From assembly GCA_040396955.1 (NCBI GenBank), contig JBBAWX010000011.1, positions 1-64,000 of the forward strand: a stretch of 64,000 nucleotides of DNA, read 5' to 3'. The stretch comes from UBA965 sp040396955 (GTDB lineage Bacteria; Chloroflexota; Chloroflexia; Chloroflexales; Roseiflexaceae). The notes beneath the pieces were generated by a model. That model was given only the letters and a program-made list of their open reading frames with translations. It made no database searches and was not told the origin of the DNA. Position numbers and translations under genes: made by a program. This document shows, piece after piece, positions 51,613 through 61,137 of the stretch (within the stretch, counting starts at the first letter, position 1; every line of letters begins with the position of its first letter).

Positions 51613-52902
51613 ATGTCAGATTCACACAACGAAACAGCCTGGCGCATCCTCTTCGAACGCCATCGTATTGCCGAAGAAGTGGCGCACCACGGGAGCTACC
51701 GTATTCGCGCTGCCACCATCAAGACGGTACGTGAGCCACGGCTGATGGCCAAATTTGATGAATCGAGTGCGCTCCCAAGTGTGTTTCGCGAGCATCAACT
51801 CAGCATTCTGCCACTCAGTCGCTCCGAATACGTGATTGGCCCGTTTCATACCTTTCACCAGCTCGAATACATGACCGCATATGCGCCACCGCAAGCGCTA
51901 CCGGTGCCCCTGCTCGACACCCTCGGTGCTGAGCAGATTACGGGCGAACAACAAGCACTATCGGTGCTTTATCATAGCGGTGGCATGCAGACGGTCTGCG
52001 AGCATCCACACCCCATCAACACGCGGAATGGACGTAGCGGATCAGGAGACTTCACCTTTACGATTGCACAGACGCGACCCGGCGTCCCACCGCATACCGT
52101 TCAGGTCCACAATGCGCAAATCGAAATCGACGCCGTCTATGAAACGAGCGAGGCGGTTTTTTTATGTGAAGCAAAAAATCGCCACCTGCGTGACATCAAC
52201 CTGCGCCAGCTCTACTACCCATACCGCATGTTGCAATCACTGACCCGAAAGCCCATCTACCCAGTAACCATCATCTACACCAATGCTACGTTTCATGTGG
52301 CCGTCTATGAATTTCACGAGCCCCAACGCTATAATTCACTCGTCATGCTCCGTCAGCATGCCTTTCGGCTCGATACACATCCACTCGGCTGGCCCGATCT
52401 CGAACGCATCCACGCAAGTACGCATGAATGCACCGTCCCAGCCGACATCCCGTTTCCACAAGCCGATAATTTCGACAAATTGATGCGGCTACTTGAGACG
52501 CTCCTACAAAAGCCGGCCGGCATGCAGACCGACGATATTACCGAATTTTTGCAGTACGCAGACCGACAGAGTGATTATTACGCCAATGCTGGCCGCTACC
52601 TCGGCTTCATCACCAAAGACGCCAGCGGGTTGTATACGCTCAGCCCGACAGGGGCACACATCATGCGCTTGCCGTGGGCACAACAACGCCAAGCCATGAT
52701 TGCGGCTATCTTCGCATGTCCGGTATGGCACACGGCCGGGCGCTGGATGCTCCAGCAACGTGCGGTACCCACAGTGGCGCAGTTGTACGCCATGGTCATG
52801 CACCACCCGGCTCTGGCCGCTTACAACGAGACAACGGCGCGCCGGCGCATGCAGAGCGTGCAGGCGTGGTTGCAGTGGATACACGCACAACTCAGCGGAT
52901 GA
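51613..52902 (+). CDS. Putative type II restriction endonuclease (PD-(D/E)XK fold)
   Basis: A 429-residue protein immediately after the methyltransferase. A nuclease core is visible: IEIDAVYETSEAVFLCEAKN, with D173, E186 and K188 spaced as in PD-(D/E)XK enzymes, followed by RQLYYPYRML. The C-terminal third (DDITEFLQYADRQSDYYANA and YTLSPTGAHIM) looks like a winged helix that could read DNA. No close family name can be given. It starts at the ATG at 51613, or at the GTG at 51601 that overlaps the methyltransferase stop as GTGA. Either way translation is likely coupled to termination of the methyltransferase. The recognition sequence is unknown. Confidence 0.72.
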   Translation: MSDSHNETAWRILFERHRIAEEVAHHGSYRIRAATIKTVREPRLMAKFDESSALPSVFREHQLSILPLSRSEYVIGPFHTFHQLEYMTAYAPPQALPVPLLDTLGAEQITGEQQALSVLYHSGGMQTVCEHPHPINTRNGRSGSGDFTFTIAQTRPGVPPHTVQVHNAQIEIDAVYETSEAVFLCEAKNRHLRDINLRQLYYPYRMLQSLTRKPIYPVTIIYTNATFHVAVYEFHEPQRYNSLVMLRQHAFRLDTHPLGWPDLERIHASTHECTVPADIPFPQADNFDKLMRLLETLLQKPAGMQTDDITEFLQYADRQSDYYANAGRYLGFITKDASGLYTLSPTGAHIMRLPWAQQRQAMIAAIFACPVWHTAGRWMLQQRAVPTVAQLYAMVMHHPALAAYNETTARRRMQSVQAWLQWIHAQLSG

Positions 52903-52913
52903 GGGGGGGGAAT

Positions 52914-54149
52914 CTACTGTTGATCGAGGGCGACCACCCACGTGGCATCGCCGAAGTTGGTGTTTTTGAGTGAAATCAGCAACGTGGCCGCATTGGGGAG
53001 CACACCGCGGTCAACGACCACCGTAGCAGGGACCGTTGTTTGGGGCTCGACCCGGAGCACGGCGGGGCGTGAGCGTGTTTCGTCGATGGCGTAAATGGTC
53101 CCCAAAGTATCGCGGATGCTGACATGCGCATTATCGAGGGGTAATTCGACCATGAGATTGGGCGTGTTGTTGTTGAGGCTGATGTCGATGCGAATTTCAC
53201 CGTTGCAGGCACTGACCTGATGGAGGGTGAGCAACATATCGGCTTGTTCACCGACTTGACCACTCTGCCAACTGCCATCACGTTGGCGCACCCGCACCAC
53301 GGTCTGGGCATCTTGCCACAGGCACTGCGACGTGGTAGCACTTGGCTGAGGGACCGCCACCGCAGGCAATGAGGTGGCGTTCATGGCTGGCAGGGTGACC
53401 AGTTGTGTGCCCCGAGTAGTCAAGACAAAAAGCAACGCCACCGTCAGCAACAGCACACTCACACCAATCAGCGCCTGCCCGGTCCATGTGCGTAGCAACT
53501 GCGTGGTAATTGGGCGCACCGGTGCTGGTGGGAGCGACGGAGGCGGCTGATCGGCGAGCACCAGGGATTCAATTTCGTCCCAGCGCACACAATTAAGCAG
53601 GGGGGGAATGCGTTGAAGCTCGTCTTCGTGCCATTGCATGTCGGCCGAATGCTCGGTAAACAAAAAGAGTGGCAACTCGTCGAGGCCGACCACTTGGACT
53701 TTCCAGTCGGTATTGATTTGTGAGCCCGGATGAAGGCTTGGGGCAATGGCCACCACCCGACGCACCGAACGGGTCTCCACACTGCGGTGGCCCACGATGG
53801 TCGATTTATGGTCGTTGAGGAAGTTGCTCAAGGCATAATAGTACGAAATCACTTGATTGTACGGGTTTTTTCGGCCCGGGTTAATGCGTTTGCGCTCTTT
53901 GTTTGCGTTTTCGACGAACCACGGACCATTGACGTCGCCGATGACGAGGCCATCACAGTGTTTTAGTTCGACGACAAAGAACCCCTCACGTTTGAGCACC
54001 ACCAAATCAATGGTCCGTCCACCCACCGAAAAATTGGCAATGATGATGTAGAGGCCGTCAAGGCGTGCCAGGCTTGTCGCCAGCTGCGTCAGCGCCCGGC
54101 GTTCGTTGTGATTCTCTGGTTTTTCGCCTATCCATACCTGTACTGCCAT
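52914..54149 (-). CDS. NERD-domain protein with one membrane helix and extracytoplasmic domain
   Basis: A 411-residue protein. The first 110 residues form a nuclease-related (NERD) domain: GGRTIDLVVLKREGFFVVELK, with D48 and E61-L-K63 in the positions of a PD-(D/E)XK core. A linker with a Pro-rich stretch follows, then one membrane helix (residues about 226-246, LIGVSVLLLTVALLFVL) and a beta-rich domain that should lie outside. It is 26 bases downstream of uvrB on the same strand, so it is more likely part of the uvrB unit than of the convergent restriction-modification pair. The function is unknown; the NERD core could bind or cut DNA. Confidence 0.75.
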   Translation of the reverse strand: MAVQVWIGEKPENHNERRALTQLATSLARLDGLYIIIANFSVGGRTIDLVVLKREGFFVVELKHCDGLVIGDVNGPWFVENANKERKRINPGRKNPYNQVISYYYALSNFLNDHKSTIVGHRSVETRSVRRVVAIAPSLHPGSQINTDWKVQVVGLDELPLFLFTEHSADMQWHEDELQRIPPLLNCVRWDEIESLVLADQPPPSLPPAPVRPITTQLLRTWTGQALIGVSVLLLTVALLFVLTTRGTQLVTLPAMNATSLPAVAVPQPSATTSQCLWQDAQTVVRVRQRDGSWQSGQVGEQADMLLTLHQVSACNGEIRIDISLNNNTPNLMVELPLDNAHVSIRDTLGTIYAIDETRSRPAVLRVEPQTTVPATVVVDRGVLPNAATLLISLKNTNFGDATWVVALDQQ

Positions 54150-54175
54150 GACGTGGTCATTGCCCTCTCAGATGA

Positions 54176-56224
54176 TTATTTGGTCCGCCGTGCCGTACGA
54201 CGCGCGGGGGCGGGTGATGGAGCCAGCTCTTCTTCGAGCGCCAATGTGCGCCGGATGTCAAGAATTTGGTCACGGAGTGCGGCAGCCTTTTCAAACTCAA
54301 GATCACGAGAAGCAGCTTTCATCTGCTTTTCGAGATCCTTGATGAGCGTGGTCAACGCTTCACGGCTCGCAGGCAAGGTTACGGCCTGCTCTTGGCCTTT
54401 GGCGGCATAGACCCCTTGTTCTTCAGCCGCTTTGCGCAGACGATCGCTCAAGTCTCGCACGCTCTTGTTGATCCCCACCGGCACAATGTTATGCGCCTGA
54501 TTGTGAGCCTCTTGCAGACTACGACGGCGGTTGGTTTCTTTGATGGCCGCATCCATCGACACCGTCATACGATCGGCATACATGAGCACGGTCCCATCGA
54601 TATGCCGCGCAGATCGGCCAATAATCTGGATGAGTGACGACGCCGAGCGTAGGTAGCCTTCTTTGTCGGCATCCAAGATCGCCACCAACGAGACTTCGGG
54701 CAAATCGAGCCCTTCGCGGAGCAGGTTGATACCCACCACCACGTCATAGACGCCAAGACGCAAATCACGCAAGATCTCGACACGTTCGATGACGTCGATG
54801 TCGGCATGTAAGTAGTGGGTACGAATGCCCGATTCACGCAGGTAATCGGCCAAATCCTCGGCCATGCGCTTCGTCAGCGTCGTCACAAGGCAACGATGGC
54901 CACGTTCGACGCGCTGGCGCACCTCACCAATCAAATCGTCTACTTGCCCCTTGGTAGGGCGCACCATGATGACTGGGTCAAGCAAGCCCGTTGGGCGAAT
55001 AATCTGCTCGACCACTTGTTCGGATTGTCCGAGCTCGAGCGGCCCTGGCGTTGCCGACACATAAATGGCCTGACGGATGTGTTGATCGAACTCTTGGATG
55101 TTGAGTGGTCGATTGTCGAGTGCCGACGGCAGACGGAAGCCGTAGTTGACGAGTGTCTCTTTGCGCGAACGGTCACCCGAGTACATGCCGCGCACTTGTG
55201 GCAACGAAATATGTGATTCATCGACGAAGATGACAAAGTCATCGGGGAAATAGTCAAGCAAGGTCCACGGAGTTTGGCCGGGCAAGCGCCGGTCCATGTG
55301 CCGTGAGTAGTTTTCGATGCCGGAGCAATACCCCATTTCACTGAGCATCTCGATGTCGTACATGGTGCGTTGCTTGAGGCGGGCGGCTTCGAGCATTTTG
55401 CCCGTGGATTCGAGCGCTTGGAGCTGCGTGGCCAGCTCATCTTGGATGTCACCAATGGCCAACTGCAATTTTTCGGTGGTTGCCACGAAGTGCTTAGCCG
55501 GGTAGATTTCGACCCGCTCGAGTGCCCCAAAGACTTCGCCAGTCAAGGGGTCAAAGGTGCTGATACGTTCGACTTCGTCACCCCATAATTCGATGCGCAC
55601 GGCAATTTCGGCATTGGCCGGGAAGACGTCAAGTGTGTCACCGCGCACACGGAAGGTGCCACGATGGAAGTCGACGTCGTTGCGGGCAAACTGCAAATCG
55701 AGGAGCTGACGGAGCAATTTGTCACGATTGCGCACCTCTCCGACCGCAATCGGCACCATGACTTGCCCGTAGTCTTGTGGGCTGCCAAGCCCATAAATAC
55801 ACGAGACCGACGCCACAATGAGCACATCGCGGCGAGTAAGCAAGGCTTGGGTGGCGGCGTGGCGCAGACGATCGATTTCTTCGTTGATGGAGGCTTCTTT
55901 TTCGATGTACAGATCCTTACTGGGCACGTATGCTTCAGGGGTGTACGAGTCGTAGTACGAAATGAACATTTCAACGGCAGCATCTGGGAGTAATTCACGA
56001 AATTCAGCGTAGAGCTGCGATACGAGCGTCTTATTGTGCGCAAGCACCAAGGCCGGGCGTTGGAGTTGCTCAAAGACCCAGCTCATCACCGCTGTTTTGC
56101 CCGTGCCGGTGGCACCAAGGAGCGTTTGATAGCGCATACCACGTTGGGCCCCTTGCACCAGCTGGGCAATGGCCTTGGGTTGATCACCGGTCGGTTGGTA
56201 GGGCGCTTGCACTCGAAAACCCAT
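54176..56224 (-). CDS. uvrB: Excinuclease ABC subunit B
   Basis: A 682-residue DNA helicase-like subunit of nucleotide excision repair. Walker A is LLGATGTGKTAVMSW near residue 37. YYDSYTPEAYVPSKD is the beta-hairpin that clamps damaged DNA, and DESHISLPQV is motif II. YVSATPGPLEL and RSARHIDGTVLMYAD are helicase motifs III and VI. The C-terminal UVR motif (IKDLEKQMKAASRDLEFEKA), which contacts UvrA or UvrC, is intact. GGAGTG lies about seven bases before the ATG; the open frame extends 30 codons further. No LexA box is seen upstream. Confidence 0.97.
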   Translation of the reverse strand: MGFRVQAPYQPTGDQPKAIAQLVQGAQRGMRYQTLLGATGTGKTAVMSWVFEQLQRPALVLAHNKTLVSQLYAEFRELLPDAAVEMFISYYDSYTPEAYVPSKDLYIEKEASINEEIDRLRHAATQALLTRRDVLIVASVSCIYGLGSPQDYGQVMVPIAVGEVRNRDKLLRQLLDLQFARNDVDFHRGTFRVRGDTLDVFPANAEIAVRIELWGDEVERISTFDPLTGEVFGALERVEIYPAKHFVATTEKLQLAIGDIQDELATQLQALESTGKMLEAARLKQRTMYDIEMLSEMGYCSGIENYSRHMDRRLPGQTPWTLLDYFPDDFVIFVDESHISLPQVRGMYSGDRSRKETLVNYGFRLPSALDNRPLNIQEFDQHIRQAIYVSATPGPLELGQSEQVVEQIIRPTGLLDPVIMVRPTKGQVDDLIGEVRQRVERGHRCLVTTLTKRMAEDLADYLRESGIRTHYLHADIDVIERVEILRDLRLGVYDVVVGINLLREGLDLPEVSLVAILDADKEGYLRSASSLIQIIGRSARHIDGTVLMYADRMTVSMDAAIKETNRRRSLQEAHNQAHNIVPVGINKSVRDLSDRLRKAAEEQGVYAAKGQEQAVTLPASREALTTLIKDLEKQMKAASRDLEFEKAAALRDQILDIRRTLALEEELAPSPAPARRTARRTK

Positions 56225-56326
56225 GAGAGTCACTCCACACATTGGCACGTCATGTGTATTATACGGTGTGCAGGCGTTGATTGGGTTAAGAAATCGGTGA
56301 ATCAATCCTGACAATCCTATACAATA

Positions 56327-57508
56327 TCACCACATTTTTAATTGTTCTGCAATCGGATTTAGCGCATCACGACGCGCTTTTTTATAGCTTGCTCCCATGC
56401 CAAAATACCGTCCATCGAACGTCACAAAATCGATAATTCTGGTAGCCGCCGCCCCTAATAGTGCAATATGGGCTGGCTCTCGTAGCCGGCCCAGTCCGCG
56501 GAGGCGCACAATGCGCTTGGCGCTGAGTGGCCCTAGCCCAGGCACACGCAACAGGTGCTCGTAACTGGCCACGTTGATTTCAACGGGGAATCGCTCCGGA
56601 TGCTGGAGCGCCCAAGCAAGTTTGGGGTCATGTGCGAGCGCCAGATTGTGACCGGCATCAAAGGCCAACTCTTCGGCCCGGAAATGGTAGTGCCGGAGCA
56701 ACCAATCGGCCTGGAGCAGGCGTTGGCCACGCACCGCTGGGGTCCGTGCGTGCCCTGCCATCGGCGTATCGGCGATGGGTTGAAAGGCGGCATAGTAGAC
56801 ACGACTGACGGCCAACTCTTGATGGAGCCACTGTGTGGCCAGCACAAGGTCGCGGTCGCTTTCTCCGGCCGCACCCACCACGAATTGCGTAGCAATACCG
56901 GCTTTGAGCAATCCGGCTTGCTTGAAATCGCGCATCCACGCCAGCCGCGCCACCACGTCTTTGCGCCAATCACGACTCGCGTCTAGGCGTTCCTGATGCG
57001 CCGCACTCGGCACTTCCATGTTGAGACTGAGGCGGTCCGCCACCCGAGCTGCCGCCTCAATGACCGCATGTGAGACTCCCGGCGGCAGCTTGAGATGTAC
57101 GTAGCCAGCAAATTGGTGCCGAGTACGCAGAATGTGGGCGCCATCCACCAACGCGGTCGCGGCCTGGTCGGGGGAGCCGGTCACTGCGCTCGACAACAAC
57201 AATCCAGCATCATGGTGCTTGAGTTGGGGGGCTGCCGCTGCCGCCATCTCCTCAGCACTCAGGGTGGCTCGTGGCACATCTCTATCGGCCCGCAAGGGGC
57301 AATAGGGGCAGTTGAACACACACTCGGCGCTCTGGAGCAGTTGCACCACCGGTCGGCGTTTGCCATCTGCAAGTGTCTCACTTCCGATGGGCATGTCACG
57401 CCAGGTGGCACGTTTGGAGGTATAGCGGCGCCCCGATACCGCATGCGTATCGCAGGCATCGTAGTTCGCCGCTGGCACCAAAATGTCGAGTTTTTGATCG
57501 AGGTTCAC
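56327..57508 (-). CDS. Radical SAM protein of the putative DNA modification/repair family (with helix-hairpin-helix)
   Basis: A 393-residue protein. The cluster motif is C-x3-C-x2-C in AECVFNCPYCPLR, and the C-terminus has a DNA-binding helix-hairpin-helix (LLRVPGLGPLSAKRIVRLR). This matches the family annotated as putative DNA modification/repair radical SAM protein, often paired with a uracil-DNA-glycosylase-like partner. The likely start is the GTG at 57508 (VNLDQKLDILVPAANYDA), as in relatives; the frame is open upstream over the lgt 3' end. It lies between lgt and uvrB. Reaction and substrate are unknown. Confidence 0.82.
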   Translation of the reverse strand: MNLDQKLDILVPAANYDACDTHAVSGRRYTSKRATWRDMPIGSETLADGKRRPVVQLLQSAECVFNCPYCPLRADRDVPRATLSAEEMAAAAAPQLKHHDAGLLLSSAVTGSPDQAATALVDGAHILRTRHQFAGYVHLKLPPGVSHAVIEAAARVADRLSLNMEVPSAAHQERLDASRDWRKDVVARLAWMRDFKQAGLLKAGIATQFVVGAAGESDRDLVLATQWLHQELAVSRVYYAAFQPIADTPMAGHARTPAVRGQRLLQADWLLRHYHFRAEELAFDAGHNLALAHDPKLAWALQHPERFPVEINVASYEHLLRVPGLGPLSAKRIVRLRGLGRLREPAHIALLGAAATRIIDFVTFDGRYFGMGASYKKARRDALNPIAEQLKMW

Positions 57509-57536
57509 CAACACACCCACTTCACCGTGATGAGCA

Positions 57537-58514
57537 CTATGCCGACGGGCGCCCTGGCTCGTCACGTTCTGCGTCACCCGTAGCACCTGATGGCTGAATC
57601 GGCATGGTGGGAATAGCCGGTGTATCGTCGTAGAGTGGTTTGACTTCGTCATTAACCGGTAGTTCGTCGAGGGTCTGCTCGCGCTGGTGGTTCCACCACA
57701 GCCCAATCAAGCCCACCGCAATCAGGGCTATGCTCGCCACTTGAGCCACACGCAACGCATTGGCACATTCACCACCGACCAAATCGGTACACAGACTATC
57801 GGTGCGCAAGCCTTCGATCCATAGTCGCCCCAAGCCGTAGACGATGAAATAAAACAAGAGCATGTCACCACGCCGGAGGACATCGCGGAAGCGCCGCTCT
57901 ACCATCACCAGCACTCCCACACCCGCCAAGTTCCACAACGATTCATATAGAAAGGTGGGATGAAACAGCGTGGTCAGCGGGTATTTATCGAGGTCGTTGT
58001 AGGGTGGGATACGATACGGAGCATCAATGACGACGCCCACACCGAGGTCTGTGGGGCGCCCGTATGCCTCTTGATTGAAAAAATTGCCCCAACGACCGAT
58101 GGCTTGCGCGAGCATGAAGGTGGGCATCGTGATATCGAGGATATCCCACACATTCAAAAAATAGCGGCGCGTGTAGATGAGGGCTGCCAAAATCGCCCCA
58201 ATGATGGCACCATGAATGGCGAGACCGCCGGTGGCCGGGTTGATGATGTCGAGCCAACTCCGCCCTTCGAAGCGGGGCCACTCAAATGCCACATAGTAGA
58301 TGCGCGCCCCAACAATCCCCATGAACATGCCCAACACGGTCAAATTCCAGATATGCTCGGGGTCAATGCCACGGCGCGCCGCACGATTGGCGGCCCACTG
58401 TGCGGCAATCATAGCGCCACCCACAATCAAAAAACCATACCAACGCAACGCGATGGGAACATTCCCCAACATGAATTGAAATACAAACGGGTCGTCCGGC
58501 GGGTAGATTTGCAT
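57537..58514 (-). CDS. lgt: Prolipoprotein diacylglyceryl transferase
   Basis: A 325-residue polytopic membrane enzyme that attaches diacylglycerol to the lipobox cysteine of prelipoproteins. The signature AIGRWGNFFNQEAYG is intact, IHGAIIGAILAALIY carries the conserved His of the active site, and RLWIEGLRTDSL the conserved C-terminal block. About seven helices are present. ATG 58514 follows a GGAG; longer in-frame starts exist. The cytoplasmic tail is Pro/Asp-rich. It heads a minus-strand run with the radical SAM gene, 28 bases apart. Confidence 0.95.
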   Translation of the reverse strand: MQIYPPDDPFVFQFMLGNVPIALRWYGFLIVGGAMIAAQWAANRAARRGIDPEHIWNLTVLGMFMGIVGARIYYVAFEWPRFEGRSWLDIINPATGGLAIHGAIIGAILAALIYTRRYFLNVWDILDITMPTFMLAQAIGRWGNFFNQEAYGRPTDLGVGVVIDAPYRIPPYNDLDKYPLTTLFHPTFLYESLWNLAGVGVLVMVERRFRDVLRRGDMLLFYFIVYGLGRLWIEGLRTDSLCTDLVGGECANALRVAQVASIALIAVGLIGLWWNHQREQTLDELPVNDEVKPLYDDTPAIPTMPIQPSGATGDAERDEPGRPSA

Positions 58515-58679
58515 GATCTCCATTCTCCACGCATGTTGTATGTATGCCGTACATCCAATACTTTCTCTATCATACTCCATTTAACCGGTATCGTGCTATC
58601 CCCGCACCATGCGTGGGTTGGTGGTACAATAGCAGCGTTTCGAATGAACAAGCAGAGCTCCTGAAAGAAAGCTGCGACC

Positions 58680-59441
58680 ATGCTCCTTGCGATTGACATT
58701 GGCAACACCAACATTAAAATTGGCGTCTTTGCGGGCAACACGATTGTGGCCCATTGGCGGGTGCTCACTGAGCGACACAAGCTCGCCGATGAATATGCGG
58801 TCCTCATCCGTAATTTGTTCGACCTCGCCAGCATCGAGGTCTCCGCCATTCACGGGTGCGTGATTTCGTGCGTTGTGCCACCGCTGACCACCCAGTTCAT
58901 GCACATTTGTCAACGTTACCTCGGGATTACGCCACTGATGGTCGGGCCACGTACCCCGTGTGGTCTGAGCTACGATGTCGAAACACCCGACGAAATGGGA
59001 TCAGACCGCATTGCCAATTCGTTGGCTGCCACTGTCAAATATGGAAGTCCGGTGATCGCCATCGCATTTGGCACGGCCACCACCTTTGATGTCGTCGTCG
59101 ACAACGTGTACGTAGGGGGCTGTATTGCGCCGGGGCTAGGCATTTCGTCAGATGCGCTGTTTTCATTGGCCGCACGGCTCTACCAGGTTGAGCTGGTGCG
59201 CCCGCCAAGTGTGATTGCCCGTAACACCATGCATCACATGCAGGCTGGCGTCATCATCGGCTATACGGGGCTTGTCGAGGGCATCGTATCACGCATGCAC
59301 GAAGAGCTTGGTCACACCTGCCCGGTGGTTGTCACGGGCGGACTCGCCGATGTCATCGCCAAAGAAACCTCGTACATTACCGCCGTTGAGCCCAACTTGA
59401 CCCTCGACGGGCTACGGATTATTTTTGAGCGCAACCACTAG
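58680..59441 (+). CDS. coaX: Type III pantothenate kinase
   Basis: A 253-residue enzyme for the first step of coenzyme A synthesis. MLLAIDIGNTNIKIGVFAG is the acidic phosphate-binding N-terminus, PDEMGSDRIANSLAA carries the conserved D-R, FGTATTFDVV and GGCIAPGLGIS are the type III motifs. A TACAAT at 58625-58630 is the probable -10. Monovalent-cation dependence is typical for this type. Twenty-seven bases separate it from the next gene. Confidence 0.95.
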   Translation: MLLAIDIGNTNIKIGVFAGNTIVAHWRVLTERHKLADEYAVLIRNLFDLASIEVSAIHGCVISCVVPPLTTQFMHICQRYLGITPLMVGPRTPCGLSYDVETPDEMGSDRIANSLAATVKYGSPVIAIAFGTATTFDVVVDNVYVGGCIAPGLGISSDALFSLAARLYQVELVRPPSVIARNTMHHMQAGVIIGYTGLVEGIVSRMHEELGHTCPVVVTGGLADVIAKETSYITAVEPNLTLDGLRIIFERNH

Positions 59442-59468
59442 CCGTGGTGCGACGGGAGAAGTCTTGCC

Positions 59469-60200
59469 ATGTCGGTACTGCCACCACCTTCTGAAAAAGC
59501 CACATTCGTGGCGCGCATGTTTAGCCGCATCGCCCACGGCTACGATCGTATGAACGTCATCATGACGTTTGGGCTCGACGCCTGGTGGCGGAACATCGTG
59601 GTACGACGCATCATCAAAACCAGCGATACACGGCTCCTCGATCTTGGTACCGGCACAGGACCGTTTGTGCCACAACTGCGCCAAGCCGCGCCGCACAGCC
59701 TCATCGTGGGCGCTGACTTTGTGGCACCGATGATGCAGGCGGGCATGCATCGCCTCGATGAGCGGGCCTTTTTTGTGGGTGCTGATGCGCAGACACTGCC
59801 ATTTGCTGATGCGAGCTTCGACGCAGTGACGGCCGGTTTCGTGATTCGCAACGTGAGCGACATCGCCACCACCTTCCGCGAAGTATGGCGGGTCACCAAA
59901 CCAGGCGGGCGCTTTGCCGTCTTGGAAGTGGCACGGCCACGTTGGCGCATCGTGCGCTGGGGGCACCGCATCTACTTCGAGCGCATCGTGCCCTGGATTG
60001 CCGATCGTCTGGGTGCCGATGCGGTGGCCTACCGCTACCTGCCCGAGTCATCGCGCCACTTCCCGGATCCACCGGTGCTCGCCCAGATGCTCCGTGACAC
60101 GGGCTGGAGCCAGGTCGAATACCAGCGCCTACCGCCCGGAGCTGTGGCGTTGCATGTCGCCCACAAACCGGGAGGAGATACCAATGCAACAACCACCTGA
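59469..60200 (+). CDS. UbiE/MenG-type quinone methyltransferase
   Basis: A 243-residue SAM methyltransferase. MFSRIAHGYDRMNVIMTFGL is the classical UbiE/MenG N-terminus, LLDLGTGTGPF the SAM motif, and FVIRNVSDIATTFREVWRVT the diagnostic block. It should methylate demethylmenaquinone or a similar quinone precursor. The C-terminal half is less typical than in E. coli UbiE, so the exact quinone is open. It starts 27 bases after coaX and overlaps the DUF4230 gene start by 17 bases. Confidence 0.88.
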   Translation: MSVLPPPSEKATFVARMFSRIAHGYDRMNVIMTFGLDAWWRNIVVRRIIKTSDTRLLDLGTGTGPFVPQLRQAAPHSLIVGADFVAPMMQAGMHRLDERAFFVGADAQTLPFADASFDAVTAGFVIRNVSDIATTFREVWRVTKPGGRFAVLEVARPRWRIVRWGHRIYFERIVPWIADRLGADAVAYRYLPESSRHFPDPPVLAQMLRDTGWSQVEYQRLPPGAVALHVAHKPGGDTNATTT

Positions 60201-61122
60201 CCAGCCGCCCCCACGCCGTGGCACCACACGCCCCGGCGAGCTTCCCCCGCCGCCAAGTATTACCGTGCAACGCATCGAGCATGACTACGATGACGACTAT
60301 GCGACGCCGCGCCTATCGGCTCGTCACGAGCCAACCTCCTTCGGCAACGGATGCACCGTCTGGTTGGTGGGGTTGCTCGGGATTGTGGCGGTGCTGGCTC
60401 TCATAAGTACCAACCTGGGCAGTATTTTGCCGGCGGTGGGACTATTTGTGGGGCAACTCACCCCACCCGAGCCGGTGGCCACGGTGGTGGCAGGCACGGC
60501 ACCAACCCCCAACGTCATTACCGTGGTCGTGACACCGACGCCGATTGTCATCGACCGCGGCGTACTATTACGGCGCACACAAAACCTGAATCGCCTGATT
60601 ACTGTGACCAACACCTACGACGATCGCCTCGAGCGCGCGGTCACGTCGAGCGATCCCAACACGCAACAACTCATCAACACCATCGACAGCATGATCAAAG
60701 GATTTGGGCTTGATGTGCAAGAGCTGACGCGTGACAGCATTACCATGGTCATCTATGCCGATGTTGAGGCAGGTGTCGACTTGAGCAAACTCCAAGAAGA
60801 TGATTTCCTTGTGGACCCGGACGGCAAAGGCATCCGCATCAACCTGCCACCGAGTGAGATCTTCAACGTGGCCATCAACAACAAACTCTCGTACGTCGAG
60901 CAACGCACCACGAAGTTGTTGGCTCGCCCACAAAAAGAGCTGGAATCGGAGGTGCGCCTACTCGCCGAAGAACTCACCCTGCGCAAAGCGTGTGAGTTGG
61001 GTATTATGTACGTAGCCGCCGATAACGCTGAAACCAACGTCCGGCGCTTGTTTGAATTCGCCGGATTTGAACGGGTCGATGTCAATGCTCCAGCCGGAGA
61101 TTGCGTGGCTCCGAATCGTTAA
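60184..61122 (+). CDS. DUF4230-family membrane-anchored protein
   Basis: A 312-residue protein with a GGAGGAG ribosome site six bases upstream. Residues 1-57 are Pro-rich and acidic (cytoplasmic). A membrane helix spans about 58-78 (CTVWLVGLLGIVAVLALIST). A Thr/Pro linker is followed by a DUF4230-like domain from about 130: NLNRLITVTNTYDDRLE, then ITMVIYADVEAGVDLSKLQE, IRINLPPSEIFNVAINN and long helices at the end. The function of DUF4230 is unknown. The C-terminal CELGIMYVAADNAETNVRRL block is standard for the family. Confidence 0.82.
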   Translation: MQQPPDQPPPRRGTTRPGELPPPPSITVQRIEHDYDDDYATPRLSARHEPTSFGNGCTVWLVGLLGIVAVLALISTNLGSILPAVGLFVGQLTPPEPVATVVAGTAPTPNVITVVVTPTPIVIDRGVLLRRTQNLNRLITVTNTYDDRLERAVTSSDPNTQQLINTIDSMIKGFGLDVQELTRDSITMVIYADVEAGVDLSKLQEDDFLVDPDGKGIRINLPPSEIFNVAINNKLSYVEQRTTKLLARPQKELESEVRLLAEELTLRKACELGIMYVAADNAETNVRRLFEFAGFERVDVNAPAGDCVAPNR

Positions 61123-61137
61123 ATGCAGAGGATGGGC

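Noticed and set aside
52914..54149. NERD protein as third component of the restriction-modification system
   Set aside because: It is on the opposite strand and 26 bases downstream of uvrB, so it more likely belongs to the uvrB unit.
56221..56340. LexA box upstream of uvrB
   Set aside because: I looked for GAAC-N4-GTTC in this stretch and found none, although uvrB is SOS-controlled in many bacteria.
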